Positions 26,345-35,809 of a stretch of 64,000 bases of DNA are shown here, one piece after another. The notes beneath the pieces were generated by a model that was not told the origin of the DNA, made no database searches, and worked only from the letters and a program-made list of their open reading frames with translations. The translations under genes were made by a program, and so were the position numbers. The stretch is from Leucobacter salsicius M1-8 (GTDB lineage Bacteria > Actinomycetota > Actinomycetes > Actinomycetales > Microbacteriaceae). Positions within the stretch are counted from its first letter, which is position 1; every line of letters begins with the position of its first letter. The stretch spans positions 1 to 64,000 of the forward strand of contig NZ_AOCN01000024.1 in assembly GCF_000350525.1 (NCBI RefSeq). Reading direction: 5' to 3'.

Positions 26345-27323
26345 TGAACGACAGCTCCTTCTTGTTGCCGAGTATCCCTTGTGGCCTGAATATGACGAGC
26401 AGCATGAGCATCAGGCCAATCAGGATCCAGGAAACGATCTCGGTCTGCTGCGCGTTGAACACGCTTGCCGGCACGAACTCGGTCATGGTCGCCGAGATGA
26501 CGAGGCGCACGACGAAGAACAGGATCGATCCGAGCAGCGGGCCAAGGATGGTTGCGGCGCCGCCGAGCAGCATGATCATCCACAGGTTGAACGTGGTGGC
26601 GCGGCCCATGCCGTCGGGGTTGATGGCTGAAGGAAGCACCATGATGATGCCGCCGAAGCCGCCCATGACGCCGCCGATCATGAGCGCCTGCATCTTGTAC
26701 GAGAACGTGCTCTTGCCGAGGCTGCGCACCGCGTCCTCGTCCTCACGGATGCCCTTGAGTACGCGACCCCAGGGGCTGCGCATCAGCAGCCAGGTGATGA
26801 GAAGGAAGAGCGCCACGAGGCCCCAGGCCACGATGCGTGACCACCAGTCATCGACGCCGGTGTTGACGTACTCGAGCCCCAGAATGGACGTGCGGCCCTC
26901 TGGCAGCGGGGAAAGGGCATTGAACTCCACGCGGAAGTTGGGGCTCTGGATGCCGCTCGGGCCGCCGGTAAACGGGGAGAGATTGGCGAGCCTGGCGACC
27001 ATGCGCACGATCTCGGCCGCGCCGATCGTGACGATCGCGAGGTAGTCCCCGCGCAGTTTGAGCGTTGGGATGCCGAGCAGCAGCGCGAAGAGGGCTGAGC
27101 AGAGCATCGAGATGATCAGCGAGGGGAAGAACCCGAGGCCGCTCATGACCGAGATGACGAAGCCGTAGCCGCCAAGCAGCATGAAGCCGGCCTGACCCAT
27201 ATTCATGAGGCCGGTAAAGCCAAAGTGAATGTTGAGGCCAATCGCAGCGAGGACAAACGCTGCCGTAACCGGGCTGATCGCTGTCTGCAGAATGGATTCC
27301 AGCAGATTGGTGAGAAACTCCAT
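26337..27323 (-). CDS. livM: branched-chain amino acid ABC transporter permease LivM
   Basis: A 328-residue integral membrane permease with about eight to ten hydrophobic segments. Family markers are GLNIHFGFTGLMNMGQAGFML and the coupling region RVLKGIREDEDAVRSLGKSTF, followed by GGVMGGFGG and the C-terminal IFRPQGILGNKKEL. It forms the channel with LivH. 9 bases separate it from the livH stop. Confidence 0.92.
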   Translation of the reverse strand: MEFLTNLLESILQTAISPVTAAFVLAAIGLNIHFGFTGLMNMGQAGFMLLGGYGFVISVMSGLGFFPSLIISMLCSALFALLLGIPTLKLRGDYLAIVTIGAAEIVRMVARLANLSPFTGGPSGIQSPNFRVEFNALSPLPEGRTSILGLEYVNTGVDDWWSRIVAWGLVALFLLITWLLMRSPWGRVLKGIREDEDAVRSLGKSTFSYKMQALMIGGVMGGFGGIIMVLPSAINPDGMGRATTFNLWMIMLLGGAATILGPLLGSILFFVVRLVISATMTEFVPASVFNAQQTEIVSWILIGLMLMLLVIFRPQGILGNKKELSFNV

Positions 27324-27332
27324 TGTGTGCCC

Positions 27333-28745
27333 CTAACCGATTCGTTCTTTTCGGCCGAAGATGCCCTGGGGGCGAATCAGCAGCACAACAATGAGAATGA
27401 AGAGTGCCGCGGCCTGTTTCAGGTCACCGGGCAGCCAAATGTTTGCGACCTCGATGATGTAACCGATGATCATGGATCCGACGATGGCGCCAAATGCCGT
27501 GCCGATGCCGCCGAGCACGACCGCCGCGAACAGCAGCAACAGGTAGTGCCAGCCGGTGTTCCAGGAGATGCCGTTGAGCACCAGGCCGAGGAGCACGCCC
27601 GAGAGTCCAGCGAGCGCCGAGCTGCCGACCCAGACGACTCGGATCACCCGGTTGACGTCGATGCCTGAGGCCTCGGCGAGCGCCGGGTTGTCTGACACCG
27701 CGCGCGTGGCGCGGCCAAACCGCGTGTACTTGAGGGCGAGGCTCGTCCCGACAATCGCGACGAGGGCGATGCCCATCGCAACATAGGACTGCACGGTGAG
27801 CGTGACCCCGAGCATGGTGACCGTTGCGGGGGTGCTCGGGTCGATGCGCAGGATGTTGGCGCCGAAGAAGAACTGGAACACGTTCTGCAGCACGATCGAG
27901 AGACCGATGGAGACGATCATGAGCTGCATCAGGCTCAATCGCTTCTTGCGCAACGGCTTCCAGAGCACCGCGTCTTGCACCCAACCGAATGCGGCGAGCA
28001 GTATGAACGCGATGCCGCCCGAGAGCCAGATATTGCCGGTGAGACCCATGAAGAGGAAGGCGAGAATGCCGCCCATCGACATCATCTCGGCGTGCGCAAA
28101 GTTCGTCATGCCCGTGGTGCCGTAGACGAGTGAGAGCCCGACGGCGGCGAGTGACAGCAGCAGCCCCATGCGAATACCGGAGGCCGACTGCTGCCAGAAC
28201 CGGGCCCACGAGAAGCCTTCGCCGCTGGCCTCGGTGGCTGACGCGCCGGTGCCATCGGGCTGGTTGGTGGTGGCGGGCTTCTGTGAGCCGCCCGATGACT
28301 CATCGTCCTCTGTGCCCGGTGCGGGCGCTGCGGCCGCGGCATCATCGGTGAGCGGGAAGAGCGCGCTCGAGCTCGTGTAGAGCTTCACCGTAATCGTGCG
28401 AGTCGACTGGCCCTTGGCGAACTGGCCGCTCGGCAGCGTCGAGCTGTCGAGCGCAACGGTGTACTCACCCTCGGCATCGACGGCAAACGCCCAGCGGCCT
28501 TCCGCATCAGTGTCAACCTGCTGCTCACCATCGTTGAGGTCGAGGGTGACACCAGCGGCGGGCTCGCCCGCGGTGGTCTTAATGATGCCCTGGATGCAGG
28601 CGGTGGCAGGGTCGGGAGCGCAGGCCGCGGCGTGCGCGGGGGGAGCCAATAGCGTCGACAGCCCAAGCAGTGCCGTCAAGCTAATCAGAAGAAGGAGCAG
28701 GAAGCGTCTGAGAGACGCCCCGCTCCGTTGCGGGGTGAGGATCAC
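27333..28745 (-). CDS. livH: LivH-type permease with N-terminal carboxypeptidase-regulatory-like domain
   Basis: A 470-residue fusion. From the GTG at 28745, which has GGAGG five bases upstream, residues 1-40 form a signal/anchor (RRFLLLLLISLTALLGLSTL, then APPAHA). Residues 42-115 form a beta-sandwich of the carboxypeptidase regulatory-like type (ACIQGIIKTTAGEPAAGV, TDAEGRWAFAVDAEGEYTV). A Ser/Thr/Asp-rich linker runs to about 185; then a normal LivH permease follows (GLSLVYGTTGMTNFAHAEMM, RATRAVSDNPALAEASGID, IRPQGIFGRKE). The extra domain would face outside, where LivJ docks. First gene of livHMGF. Confidence 0.9.
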   Translation of the reverse strand: MILTPQRSGASLRRFLLLLLISLTALLGLSTLLAPPAHAAACAPDPATACIQGIIKTTAGEPAAGVTLDLNDGEQQVDTDAEGRWAFAVDAEGEYTVALDSSTLPSGQFAKGQSTRTITVKLYTSSSALFPLTDDAAAAAPAPGTEDDESSGGSQKPATTNQPDGTGASATEASGEGFSWARFWQQSASGIRMGLLLSLAAVGLSLVYGTTGMTNFAHAEMMSMGGILAFLFMGLTGNIWLSGGIAFILLAAFGWVQDAVLWKPLRKKRLSLMQLMIVSIGLSIVLQNVFQFFFGANILRIDPSTPATVTMLGVTLTVQSYVAMGIALVAIVGTSLALKYTRFGRATRAVSDNPALAEASGIDVNRVIRVVWVGSSALAGLSGVLLGLVLNGISWNTGWHYLLLLFAAVVLGGIGTAFGAIVGSMIIGYIIEVANIWLPGDLKQAAALFILIVVLLIRPQGIFGRKERIG

Positions 28746-28976
28746 GTGACCTCCATTGGTCGTTTTCCATCGTGAAGCGAATACGTTCTGCGGCTCTGTG
28801 ACCTGCCTGAGTTCACAATGCCAGTTGTTCAGTGAATATAGCGGAGTCGAGAGCAACCGAGCGCACCGGCTGTCGGCATGGTGCAATTTACTGTGGCGAG
28901 GCGGCGCATAAGTCTGTCCGTATCGGCCGGAGATTGGGGCTGCGGGTGCGCGACTCGGGCCAGTACGCTGCTGACT

Positions 28977-30170
28977 ATGGCTGCCCTGACGGTTGATGAA
29001 TTACTGGCCGCTCCGCACGGGCGGCGGCTGTGCCTCGCGTTCGCGGAGCTCGCGTGTCAGGCGCTGGCAACAATAGCCCCAGAAGAACACTGGCGTTCAC
29101 ATGCACTCTTCCAAGCCAGTCACGTGCTCGACCCGGGAGTCGGCACCTCGCGCGTCATGCTCTATGTCGCGGGTGGCGAGTCGGCGCCGCCGCCTGACAA
29201 CTCAGGTGCGCGTCAGGCCGAGGTTATCGGCGAGGTGGTCAGCGCGCTCGCGGATCTTTCGTTGCCCGAGTCCACGCCCGAACTGCTTCTCGAGGCGCTC
29301 GCGATGTGCGTGGAGGATGCACGTTACTGGCAGCCGCCGGTTGGCGTGCACGTGCTCGCCGCGGCGCCCGAGCTGGGCCCGCCGCTCGAGCGTGTCGCGG
29401 CGCACATCCTCGCGTCCCCGGCTTCGGGATGGTGGGCAGAGGACATGGTGGCAGCCCCGCAGTGGCTGAGCAGTTTTGGTTTGGGCGCCTCGCCCGAGAC
29501 CGGCCCCCGCGACACCGGGGCGATTTTGGCGCGATGGGCCGATCACGTCACCCAACTCGAAGTAGTGGGCCTGCGCGAGCGCGAGGCCGACCCCACCGCG
29601 GCGCGGAGTGGAGAGTGGTGGTCTATCCCGCCGTATGGGCTACTCGAATCAACGCGTGCCCTCGACAGGTTTGGTCCCCTGCGGCTGCATCTCAAGGAGG
29701 ACTCAAACGGGCCAGAGGCGGCGGCGGTCACGCAAGTAGGCTGGCCCGAGAGTGCCCGAGTGTTTGAGCTGCGTGGACCGGAGGACTGGGCGGTGCTGTG
29801 CCGCATCGGATCGATCTCGGTTGTGCACGAGAAGCGACTGGATTGGCACCGCGCTACCGGCGAGGAACGTGACTGGATCATGCCCGACTGGCGGATTGTG
29901 GCCAAGCAGTTCGATGCCGTGCACCTGAGCGTGGCGGGCTATCTCACGAGCGCGGGGCGCGCGATTGACTGCGGCCCAGGATCGAACCCGGCGCGCCCCG
30001 CGAGCGTGATCGCCGGGTGGGACCCAGGCGTCACCTACTGGCTCAACGATGTCGCCCGGCAGACCGGCGCGGTCGTGCACTGGGAGCGGATGGAACCCGA
30101 CACCCATATCAATGTCGAGGCGTGGCGCCCGTCGAGTGACGCGGCCTCCCCAGGCCGTCGCGGGGAGTGA
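28977..30170 (+). CDS. hypothetical protein, conserved-looking
   Basis: A 397-residue soluble protein without signal peptide or membrane segment; no family recognised. The sequence is Trp- and Glu-rich (PPVGVHVLAAAPELGPPLER, GEWWSIPPYGLLESTRALDR, DWIMPDWRIVAKQFDAVHLS). Start ATG at 28977 (MAALTVDELLAAP) is preferred over an upstream GTG at 28878. It ends 28 bases before ftsY and could share its transcript. The context (housekeeping genes downstream) and the clean frame support a real gene; no role is inferred. Confidence 0.75.
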   Translation: MAALTVDELLAAPHGRRLCLAFAELACQALATIAPEEHWRSHALFQASHVLDPGVGTSRVMLYVAGGESAPPPDNSGARQAEVIGEVVSALADLSLPESTPELLLEALAMCVEDARYWQPPVGVHVLAAAPELGPPLERVAAHILASPASGWWAEDMVAAPQWLSSFGLGASPETGPRDTGAILARWADHVTQLEVVGLREREADPTAARSGEWWSIPPYGLLESTRALDRFGPLRLHLKEDSNGPEAAAVTQVGWPESARVFELRGPEDWAVLCRIGSISVVHEKRLDWHRATGEERDWIMPDWRIVAKQFDAVHLSVAGYLTSAGRAIDCGPGSNPARPASVIAGWDPGVTYWLNDVARQTGAVVHWERMEPDTHINVEAWRPSSDAASPGRRGE

Positions 30171-30197
30171 CGGGACGTCACCGATAGGATCAGAGGC

Positions 30198-31073
30198 ATG
30201 GCAGAGCGATCCTGGTCTTTTTCAAAAGCCTTCCGTAATATCTTCAGCGGCCCCGAACTCATCACCGATGACACCTGGGACGATTTGGAGGCGGCGCTCA
30301 TCACCGCAGACTTCGGCCCAGACATCACCGAGGTCATCCTTGATCAACTGCGCGCCGACGTCACGCGCCACCGCGTCACCGAGGTGAAGGAGATGCGGCG
30401 CATGCTGCGCGACGCGATCGAGGAGAAGCTCGCGGCGTACGATCCGACGCTGAAGCTCTCGGAGCGGCCCGCCGTGATCCTCGTCGTCGGCGTCAACGGA
30501 GTCGGCAAGACGACTACGATCGGCAAGTTCGCCAAGTACCTCACCGCGTTCGACAAGAAGATCATCGTGGGGGCGGCAGACACGTTCCGCGCCGCGGCCG
30601 TTGAGCAGCTCGCGACCTGGGCCGACCGTGCGGGCGTCGACCTCGTGCGCCCGCAGCAGCAGGGTCAGGATCCGGCATCAGTTGCGTTCCAGACCGTGCA
30701 GCGCGCGATCGATGAGAACTACGACATCGCCATCATCGACACCGCAGGGCGCCTGCAGACCAAGGGTGGCCTGATGGATGAGCTCGGCAAGGTGCGCCGC
30801 GTCATCGAGAAACTCGCCCCCGTCTCTGAGGTGCTGCTCGTGCTCGACGCGACGACCGGGCAGAACGGTCTCGCCCAGGCCGAAGCCTTCATCGAACACG
30901 CCGGGGTTACCGGGCTCGTGCTCACCAAGCTCGACGGCTCGGCCAAGGGCGGGTTTGTGCTCTCGGTGCAGCAGAAGACCGGTCTCGCGATCAAGCTCGT
31001 GGGTCAGGGCGAGGGCATCGGTGACTTGACGGGCTTCACGCCCCACGTGTTCGCGCAGCAGCTCGTCGGCTAG
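30198..31073 (+). CDS. ftsY: signal recognition particle receptor FtsY
   Basis: A 291-residue SRP GTPase that docks the SRP-ribosome complex at the membrane and hands nascent membrane proteins to the translocon. The N domain is residues 1-85; the G domain has P-loop GVNGVGKTT at 98-106, DTAGR, TKLDGSAKGG and GQGEGIGDLTGF. The acidic A domain of enteric FtsY is absent, as usual in actinobacteria. AGAGG precedes the ATG. Its 3' end overlaps the convergent membrane-protein gene by 38 bases. ffh lies 1 kb downstream. Confidence 0.96.
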   Translation: MAERSWSFSKAFRNIFSGPELITDDTWDDLEAALITADFGPDITEVILDQLRADVTRHRVTEVKEMRRMLRDAIEEKLAAYDPTLKLSERPAVILVVGVNGVGKTTTIGKFAKYLTAFDKKIIVGAADTFRAAAVEQLATWADRAGVDLVRPQQQGQDPASVAFQTVQRAIDENYDIAIIDTAGRLQTKGGLMDELGKVRRVIEKLAPVSEVLLVLDATTGQNGLAQAEAFIEHAGVTGLVLTKLDGSAKGGFVLSVQQKTGLAIKLVGQGEGIGDLTGFTPHVFAQQLVG

Positions 31074-31941
31074 CGGAAGCCAGCGGCGCAAAGCCAAACG
31101 CGTTGAGCAGGAGCGCGATCGCGGCGACGCCACCGCAGAAGATTGTGAGCGGCCGGGCGAGGTCCACGGTCAATGCTGTGCCAGCCGCCGCGACCAACAA
31201 CGCAACCAGAGCGACACCGTACGCTCGCCACTGATCGCGACTCCATGTGCGGGCCGAGCGCGTGAGACTCCAGGGTGAGGGCACGCACGTGGCGATCGCG
31301 ACAAGCAGCAGAAGCCCGTGGAGCGTGTCAAAGCCGCGGGGATCACCCATGATTGCGATGAGCCAGCCGTACGCAAGCGCGAACAATGCCGTACCAATAC
31401 GTGCCGCCGCGGTGGGGGCCGGGCCGGCAGGCTCGCCCACCTCGCGCGCCTTCGCGAGCTGACGCAGCGGGATCCAGCCGAGGGCCGCCGACACTGCGAA
31501 CCCGAGCAGCAGCGCCGGGAACACCGCAAACCGTTGATGCGTGACGATGAGCCAGATCATCAGTCCGAGCCCCGAAAGACTGAGCCCGGCACCGAGCCAA
31601 AACTGCAGACCGGTGTCGCGCGCCGCATCACCAAACCGTTTGTTGCCCCCGGCCAACGCGGAAATAATCAGACACAGCGCAGCGGTCGGAGCAAACGTGT
31701 AGACGGGTGCCCCGATGGGTGCGACGGTGGCAGCGGAGGCCGCCAGTAGCGCGCCAGACGAGAATGCCGACCAGAGTTTGAGTCTGGTCAGTTCGCGCGC
31801 TGGAGTGTCGGACGCGCGGATGCGAGGCTCGCTGGCCGAGCGCGTGAGCTCAATTGGACCGGTCTCGCGCGAACCGCCGACCAGTGGTGGTGCCGTCACG
31901 AGCGCTTCCCCAAGCTCCCGCAGCGTACGCCGGTTGTACAT
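31036..31941 (-). CDS. multi-pass membrane protein, unknown function
   Basis: A 301-residue protein with a cytoplasmic N-terminal ~60 residues (MYNRRTLRELGEALVTAP) and about eight hydrophobic segments from residue 65 to 290. No transporter motif is recognised. ATG at 31941 is preferred to an upstream in-frame start at 31995. It lies between ftsY and ffh on the opposite strand and overlaps the ftsY 3' end by 38 bases tail to tail. Confidence 0.65.
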   Translation of the reverse strand: MYNRRTLRELGEALVTAPPLVGGSRETGPIELTRSASEPRIRASDTPARELTRLKLWSAFSSGALLAASAATVAPIGAPVYTFAPTAALCLIISALAGGNKRFGDAARDTGLQFWLGAGLSLSGLGLMIWLIVTHQRFAVFPALLLGFAVSAALGWIPLRQLAKAREVGEPAGPAPTAAARIGTALFALAYGWLIAIMGDPRGFDTLHGLLLLVAIATCVPSPWSLTRSARTWSRDQWRAYGVALVALLVAAAGTALTVDLARPLTIFCGGVAAIALLLNAFGFAPLASASRRAAARTRGA

Positions 31942-32055
31942 GCGTATGACATCGGTATTGTCCCCTGTTCCCCATACCCGGACCGCATGGCACATGCCTA
32001 CGACCCGCGCGTTGGAGAATATCAGGCATTGGCACGCGCTAGAATCGGAACCACT

Positions 32056-33624
32056 ATGGCTACTTTCGGAAACCTCTCAGCGCGGCTCACTGACACCTTC
32101 AAGAACCTGCGCTCGAAGGGCAAGCTGTCGGCCTCTGACGTCGACAGCACGGTTCGCGAGATTCGGCGCGCCCTGCTCGAGGCCGACGTCGCCCTCGACG
32201 TCGTCAAGGAGTTCACGGGCAAGGTGCGCGAGCGCGCCCTCGGCGACGAGGTCAACCAGGCACTCAACCCGGCCCAGCAGGTCGTGCAGATCGTCAACGA
32301 GGAGCTCGTCGAGATCCTCGGTGGTGCGCAGCGTCGCCTGGAGTTCGCGAAGAACCCTCCCACGATCATCATGCTCGCCGGCCTCCAGGGCGCCGGTAAG
32401 ACGACGCTCGCGGGTAAGCTCGCGAAGTGGCTCAAGGGCCAGGGCCACACGCCGATCCTCGTCGCGTGTGACCTCCAGCGCCCCAACGCCGTCACTCAGC
32501 TCGGCGTCGTCGCCGAGCAGGCTGGCGTTGCGATCTACGCCCCCGAGCCCGGCAACGGCGTGGGCGACCCCGTCAAGGTCGCCAAGAACGGTGTCGCCGA
32601 GGCGAAGGCCAAGCACCACGACTTCGTGATCATCGATACGGCCGGCCGCCTGGGCGTCGACGAAGAGCTTATGAAGCAGGCCGCCGATATTCGCAAGGCG
32701 ACGAACCCTGACGAGGTACTCTTCGTCATCGACGCCATGATCGGTCAAGACGCGGTCGCCACGGCGAAGGCGTTCCAGGAGGGTGTCGACTTTACGGGCG
32801 TCGTGCTCACGAAGCTCGACGGCGACGCGCGCGGCGGTGCCGCGCTCTCGATCCGGAGCGTCACGGGCCGTCCCATCATGTTCGCCTCGACCGGCGAGGG
32901 CCTCGGTGATTTCGAGCCCTTCCACCCGGACCGTATGGCGAGCCGCATCCTCGACCTCGGCGATATCCTCACGCTCATCGAGCAGGCGCAGAGCGCCTTC
33001 GATGAGGAAGAGGCGATGAAGGTTGCCGAGAAGATCGCGACTGACTCGTTCACGCTCGACGACTTCCTCGGCCAGATGCAGCAGCTGCGCAAGGCCGGTT
33101 CCATCAAGAAGATGATGGGCATGCTCCCGGGCATGGGCAAGATGAAGGATCAGCTCGACAATTTCGACGAGCGCGAGATCGTGCGCACCGAGGCGATCAT
33201 TCAGTCGATGACGAAGGCCGAGCGCCAGAACCCCAAGATGCTCAACGGCTCGCGCCGTCTGCGCATCGCCAAGGGTTCGGGCATGACCGTGACTGACGTG
33301 AACCAGCTCGTGCAGCGTTTCGAGCAGGCCGCCAAGATGATGAAGACCGTCGCCAAGGGCGGAGTGCCGCAAATCCCCGGCATGGGACCGATGCCCGGAA
33401 TGGGTGGCCACGGCGGCAAGAAGAAGCAGCAGGCCAAGGGCAAGGGCAAGAAGCAGTCGGGCAACCCGGCAAAGCGGGCCCAGCAGGCCACAGGGATCGA
33501 GGCAGCACCGGCCGCGGCCCCCGCGGGCTCGGGCTTTGGTCTCGGCGGGGGCGGCGCGGCCGCCGCTCCGAGCGAGGAAGAGCTCGCGAAGCTGCAGCAG
33601 ATGCTCGGCAAGGGTCTGCGCTAA
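32056..33624 (+). CDS. ffh: signal recognition particle protein Ffh
   Basis: A 522-residue SRP54 GTPase binding signal sequences and 4.5S RNA. N domain residues 1-95; G domain P-loop GLQGAGKTT at 109-117, DTAGRLGVDEEL, TKLDGDARGG; Met-rich M domain from about 300 (KKMMGMLPGMGKMKDQL, GSRRLRIAKGSG). A Gly/Lys-rich tail (GGHGGKKKQQAKGKGKK) then Ala/Gly-rich C-terminus extends it by about 80 residues, common in actinobacteria. ATG at 32056 starts the conserved MATFGNLSARL; an upstream frame to 31987 is noncoding leader. Confidence 0.96.
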   Translation: MATFGNLSARLTDTFKNLRSKGKLSASDVDSTVREIRRALLEADVALDVVKEFTGKVRERALGDEVNQALNPAQQVVQIVNEELVEILGGAQRRLEFAKNPPTIIMLAGLQGAGKTTLAGKLAKWLKGQGHTPILVACDLQRPNAVTQLGVVAEQAGVAIYAPEPGNGVGDPVKVAKNGVAEAKAKHHDFVIIDTAGRLGVDEELMKQAADIRKATNPDEVLFVIDAMIGQDAVATAKAFQEGVDFTGVVLTKLDGDARGGAALSIRSVTGRPIMFASTGEGLGDFEPFHPDRMASRILDLGDILTLIEQAQSAFDEEEAMKVAEKIATDSFTLDDFLGQMQQLRKAGSIKKMMGMLPGMGKMKDQLDNFDEREIVRTEAIIQSMTKAERQNPKMLNGSRRLRIAKGSGMTVTDVNQLVQRFEQAAKMMKTVAKGGVPQIPGMGPMPGMGGHGGKKKQQAKGKGKKQSGNPAKRAQQATGIEAAPAAAPAGSGFGLGGGGAAAAPSEEELAKLQQMLGKGLR

Positions 33625-33627
33625 GCC

Positions 33628-34920
33628 ATGAGCAGGGGAGCGATCCGCGGCGCCGAATACTTCATCGGCTCCGAGATCGCTGCCCGCGACCTCTGGGTCA
33701 CGGTTCCACTCGACTGGAACGACCCCGAGGGTGAGACGATTCGCGTGTTTGCGCGCGAGCTCGTCGCCGCCGAGAAGCGTAACGAGGATCTACCGCTGCT
33801 CGTGCACCTGCAGGGTGGCCCGGGAGGTAAAGGCCCGCGCCCGCTGACGCGCGGCGCCTGGCTCGATGCTGCGCTGAAGCGCTTTCGGGTGATTGTGCCG
33901 GATCAGCGCGGCACTGGCCGCTCGACGCCACTCTCGGGCAGTGACTTCGCCTCGCTCCCCGCGGCTGAGGGCGCGCGGCGGCTCGCCCTGCACCGGGCCG
34001 ACTCGATCGTGCGCGACTTCGAAGCGATTCGGATGGCCCACTACGAGGGGCGCAAGTGGTGGAGCCTCGGGCAGAGCTACGGCGGGTTCTTGACCCTGCA
34101 CTACCTGTCGACACACCCCGAGGCGCTCGTCGCTTCGGCGATCACGGGCGGGCTGCCATCGATTGATCCGGATCCGGACGAGGTGTATCGCCGCACGTTT
34201 CCTCGCGTGCTTGATAAGAACCGGGCCTTCGCTGAGCGGTTGCCACACCTAAGCGAGCGCATCGCCCGCGTCGCCGACGTGCTTGCGGCGGGGGAGACCC
34301 GGCTACCCGACGGCGACCTCCTCACGGTGCGCAGGCTCCAAACGCTGGGGCTCGACTTCGGCATGGGCCCCGGATACGATCGCGTGCACTGGCTGTTTGA
34401 TGAGGCGTTCGTCGACGTCGACGAGACGCGCCTGAGCGACACCTTCGTCGAAACGGTGGGCGCCGCGACGTCGTTCGCGACGAACCCGCTCTTCATGGCG
34501 CTGCAGGAGAGCATCTACGGCCCCGGGCCCACGACCTGGGCGGCGCAGCGGGCACGCGTCGAGCGCCCCGAGTTCGACGAGTCCCAGCGGCCGCTGCTTT
34601 TCACGGGTGAGATGGCGTTCCCCTGGATGTTTGAGGAAGTGCGTGCGCTACGCGGGTTTCGCGCGAGCGTCGAGGAATTGGCCGCCCGCGAGTGGTCGAT
34701 CGCACTGTACGACCACGCCCGGTTGGCGGCGAACGAGGTTCCCGTGGAGGCCGCGGTCTACTTCAACGACATGTACGTCGACGCCGACCTCTCACTCGAC
34801 ACCGCACGACGCGTGGGCGGCATCGAGACCTGGGTGACAAGCGAGTACGAGCACGACGGCGTGCACCACGACGGTGTCGCAGAGCGGCTGTTTGCCACAC
34901 TCGAGCTTCGGCTCGGATAA
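33628..34920 (+). CDS. S33-family alpha/beta hydrolase (proline iminopeptidase-like)
   Basis: A 430-residue alpha/beta hydrolase. Oxyanion-hole region [19 protein letters not shown] and nucleophile elbow GQSYGG (Ser about residue 151) are as in prolyl aminopeptidases of MEROPS family S33; the likely His is in [12 protein letters not shown] near the C-terminus. It would release N-terminal proline or similar residues from peptides; cytosolic. Starts 4 bases after the ffh stop, so it is probably co-transcribed with ffh. Confidence 0.88.
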   Translation: MSRGAIRGAEYFIGSEIAARDLWVTVPLDWNDPEGETIRVFARELVAAEKRNEDLPLLVHLQGGPGGKGPRPLTRGAWLDAALKRFRVIVPDQRGTGRSTPLSGSDFASLPAAEGARRLALHRADSIVRDFEAIRMAHYEGRKWWSLGQSYGGFLTLHYLSTHPEALVASAITGGLPSIDPDPDEVYRRTFPRVLDKNRAFAERLPHLSERIARVADVLAAGETRLPDGDLLTVRRLQTLGLDFGMGPGYDRVHWLFDEAFVDVDETRLSDTFVETVGAATSFATNPLFMALQESIYGPGPTTWAAQRARVERPEFDESQRPLLFTGEMAFPWMFEEVRALRGFRASVEELAAREWSIALYDHARLAANEVPVEAAVYFNDMYVDADLSLDTARRVGGIETWVTSEYEHDGVHHDGVAERLFATLELRLG

Positions 34921-34941
34921 AACCCCTGGTCGCAACATAAA

Positions 34942-34970
34942 TTGCGATTTTGGCCTGATTGTGGCAAAAT
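34942..34970 (+). promoter_or_regulatory. putative sigma-A type promoter of rpsP operon
   Basis: In the AT-rich gap before rpsP, TTGCGA at 34942-34947 and CAAAAT at 34965-34970 are 17 bases apart, as expected for -35 and -10 boxes. The -10 is not ideal. The ribosome-maturation operon follows 95 bases later. Confidence 0.4.
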
Positions 34971-35065
34971 TGTGGAGTTCGCGAAATACGCGTGCCCAGG
35001 TTTTCACGCCGATCACTCCTTGGATGTGGGTCGAGCGTCGTGCCATTCAATTCAAGGAGTCACTC

Positions 35066-35494
35066 ATGGCTGTCAAGATTCGCCTCAAGCGCTTCGGCAA
35101 GATCCGTTCGCCCTTCTACCGTGTTGTCGTTGCAGACTCGCGCACCAAGCGCGACGGTCGCGTCATCGAGGAGATCGGCAAGTACCACCCCACCGAGAAC
35201 CCCTCGTTCATCGAGATCAACTCGGACCGTGCACAGTACTGGCTCAGCGTTGGCGCACAGCCGACCGAGCAGGTTGCTGCACTCCTCAAGCTGACCGGCG
35301 ACTGGGCTAAGCACACCGGTGTTGGCTCGACCGAGTCGAAGGTGCTCGCTCCCGAGCCCAAGGCTGTCTTCCAGGTAGACGCTGCCAAGAAGACCGTCCT
35401 GCGCCCCAAGGCTGAGAAGCCCGCAGAGGCTCCCGCTGCTGAGTCGGCAGACGCTCCCGCCGAGGAAGCAGCTGCAGAGACCACCGAGGCCTAA
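35066..35494 (+). CDS. rpsP: 30S ribosomal protein bS16
   Basis: A 142-residue ribosomal protein needed for 30S assembly. The first 80 residues are the conserved bS16 body ([57 protein letters not shown]). The C-terminus from about 118 is an Ala/Glu/Pro-rich tail ([19 protein letters not shown]), which is acidic and disordered and seen in actinobacterial bS16. AAGGAG lies 8 bases before the ATG. First gene of rpsP-khpA-rimM-trmD. Confidence 0.96.
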   Translation: MAVKIRLKRFGKIRSPFYRVVVADSRTKRDGRVIEEIGKYHPTENPSFIEINSDRAQYWLSVGAQPTEQVAALLKLTGDWAKHTGVGSTESKVLAPEPKAVFQVDAAKKTVLRPKAEKPAEAPAAESADAPAEEAAAETTEA

Positions 35495-35500
35495 GTCTCC

Positions 35501-35809
35501 ATGGCTGAACAGGCGCTGGCTGAAGCGCTCGACCACCTGGTGCGCGGTATTTCCGCGCACCCCGATCAGGTGCGCGTGGATTCACGCGACACCGGTCGCG
35601 GCGAGGTCCTCGAGGTGCGCGTGCACCCGAACGACCTCGGTCGCGTGATCGGCCGTGGCGGGCGCACCGCATCTTCGCTGCGCACGGTCGTCTCTGCCCT
35701 GTCAGAGGCTGGCCGCGTGCGCGTCGACGTGATCGACACTGATGTGGCTGGTTCCGGTGCGACGAGCACCGGTGCGACCACTACCGACGCAGTCGAGGGC
35801 GGCGCCTGA
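35501..35809 (+). CDS. khpA: KH-domain RNA-binding protein KhpA
   Basis: A 102-residue single KH-domain RNA-binding protein. Residues 1-75 hold the KH fold with the GxxG loop in GRVIGRGGRTASSLR; the C-terminal 25 residues are Thr/Gly/Ala-rich (GATSTGATTTDAVEGG). In other bacteria KhpA pairs with KhpB/Jag in RNA binding and cell division control. It sits 6 bases after rpsP and its TGA overlaps the rimM ATG (TGATG). Confidence 0.93.
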   Translation: MAEQALAEALDHLVRGISAHPDQVRVDSRDTGRGEVLEVRVHPNDLGRVIGRGGRTASSLRTVVSALSEAGRVRVDVIDTDVAGSGATSTGATTTDAVEGGA

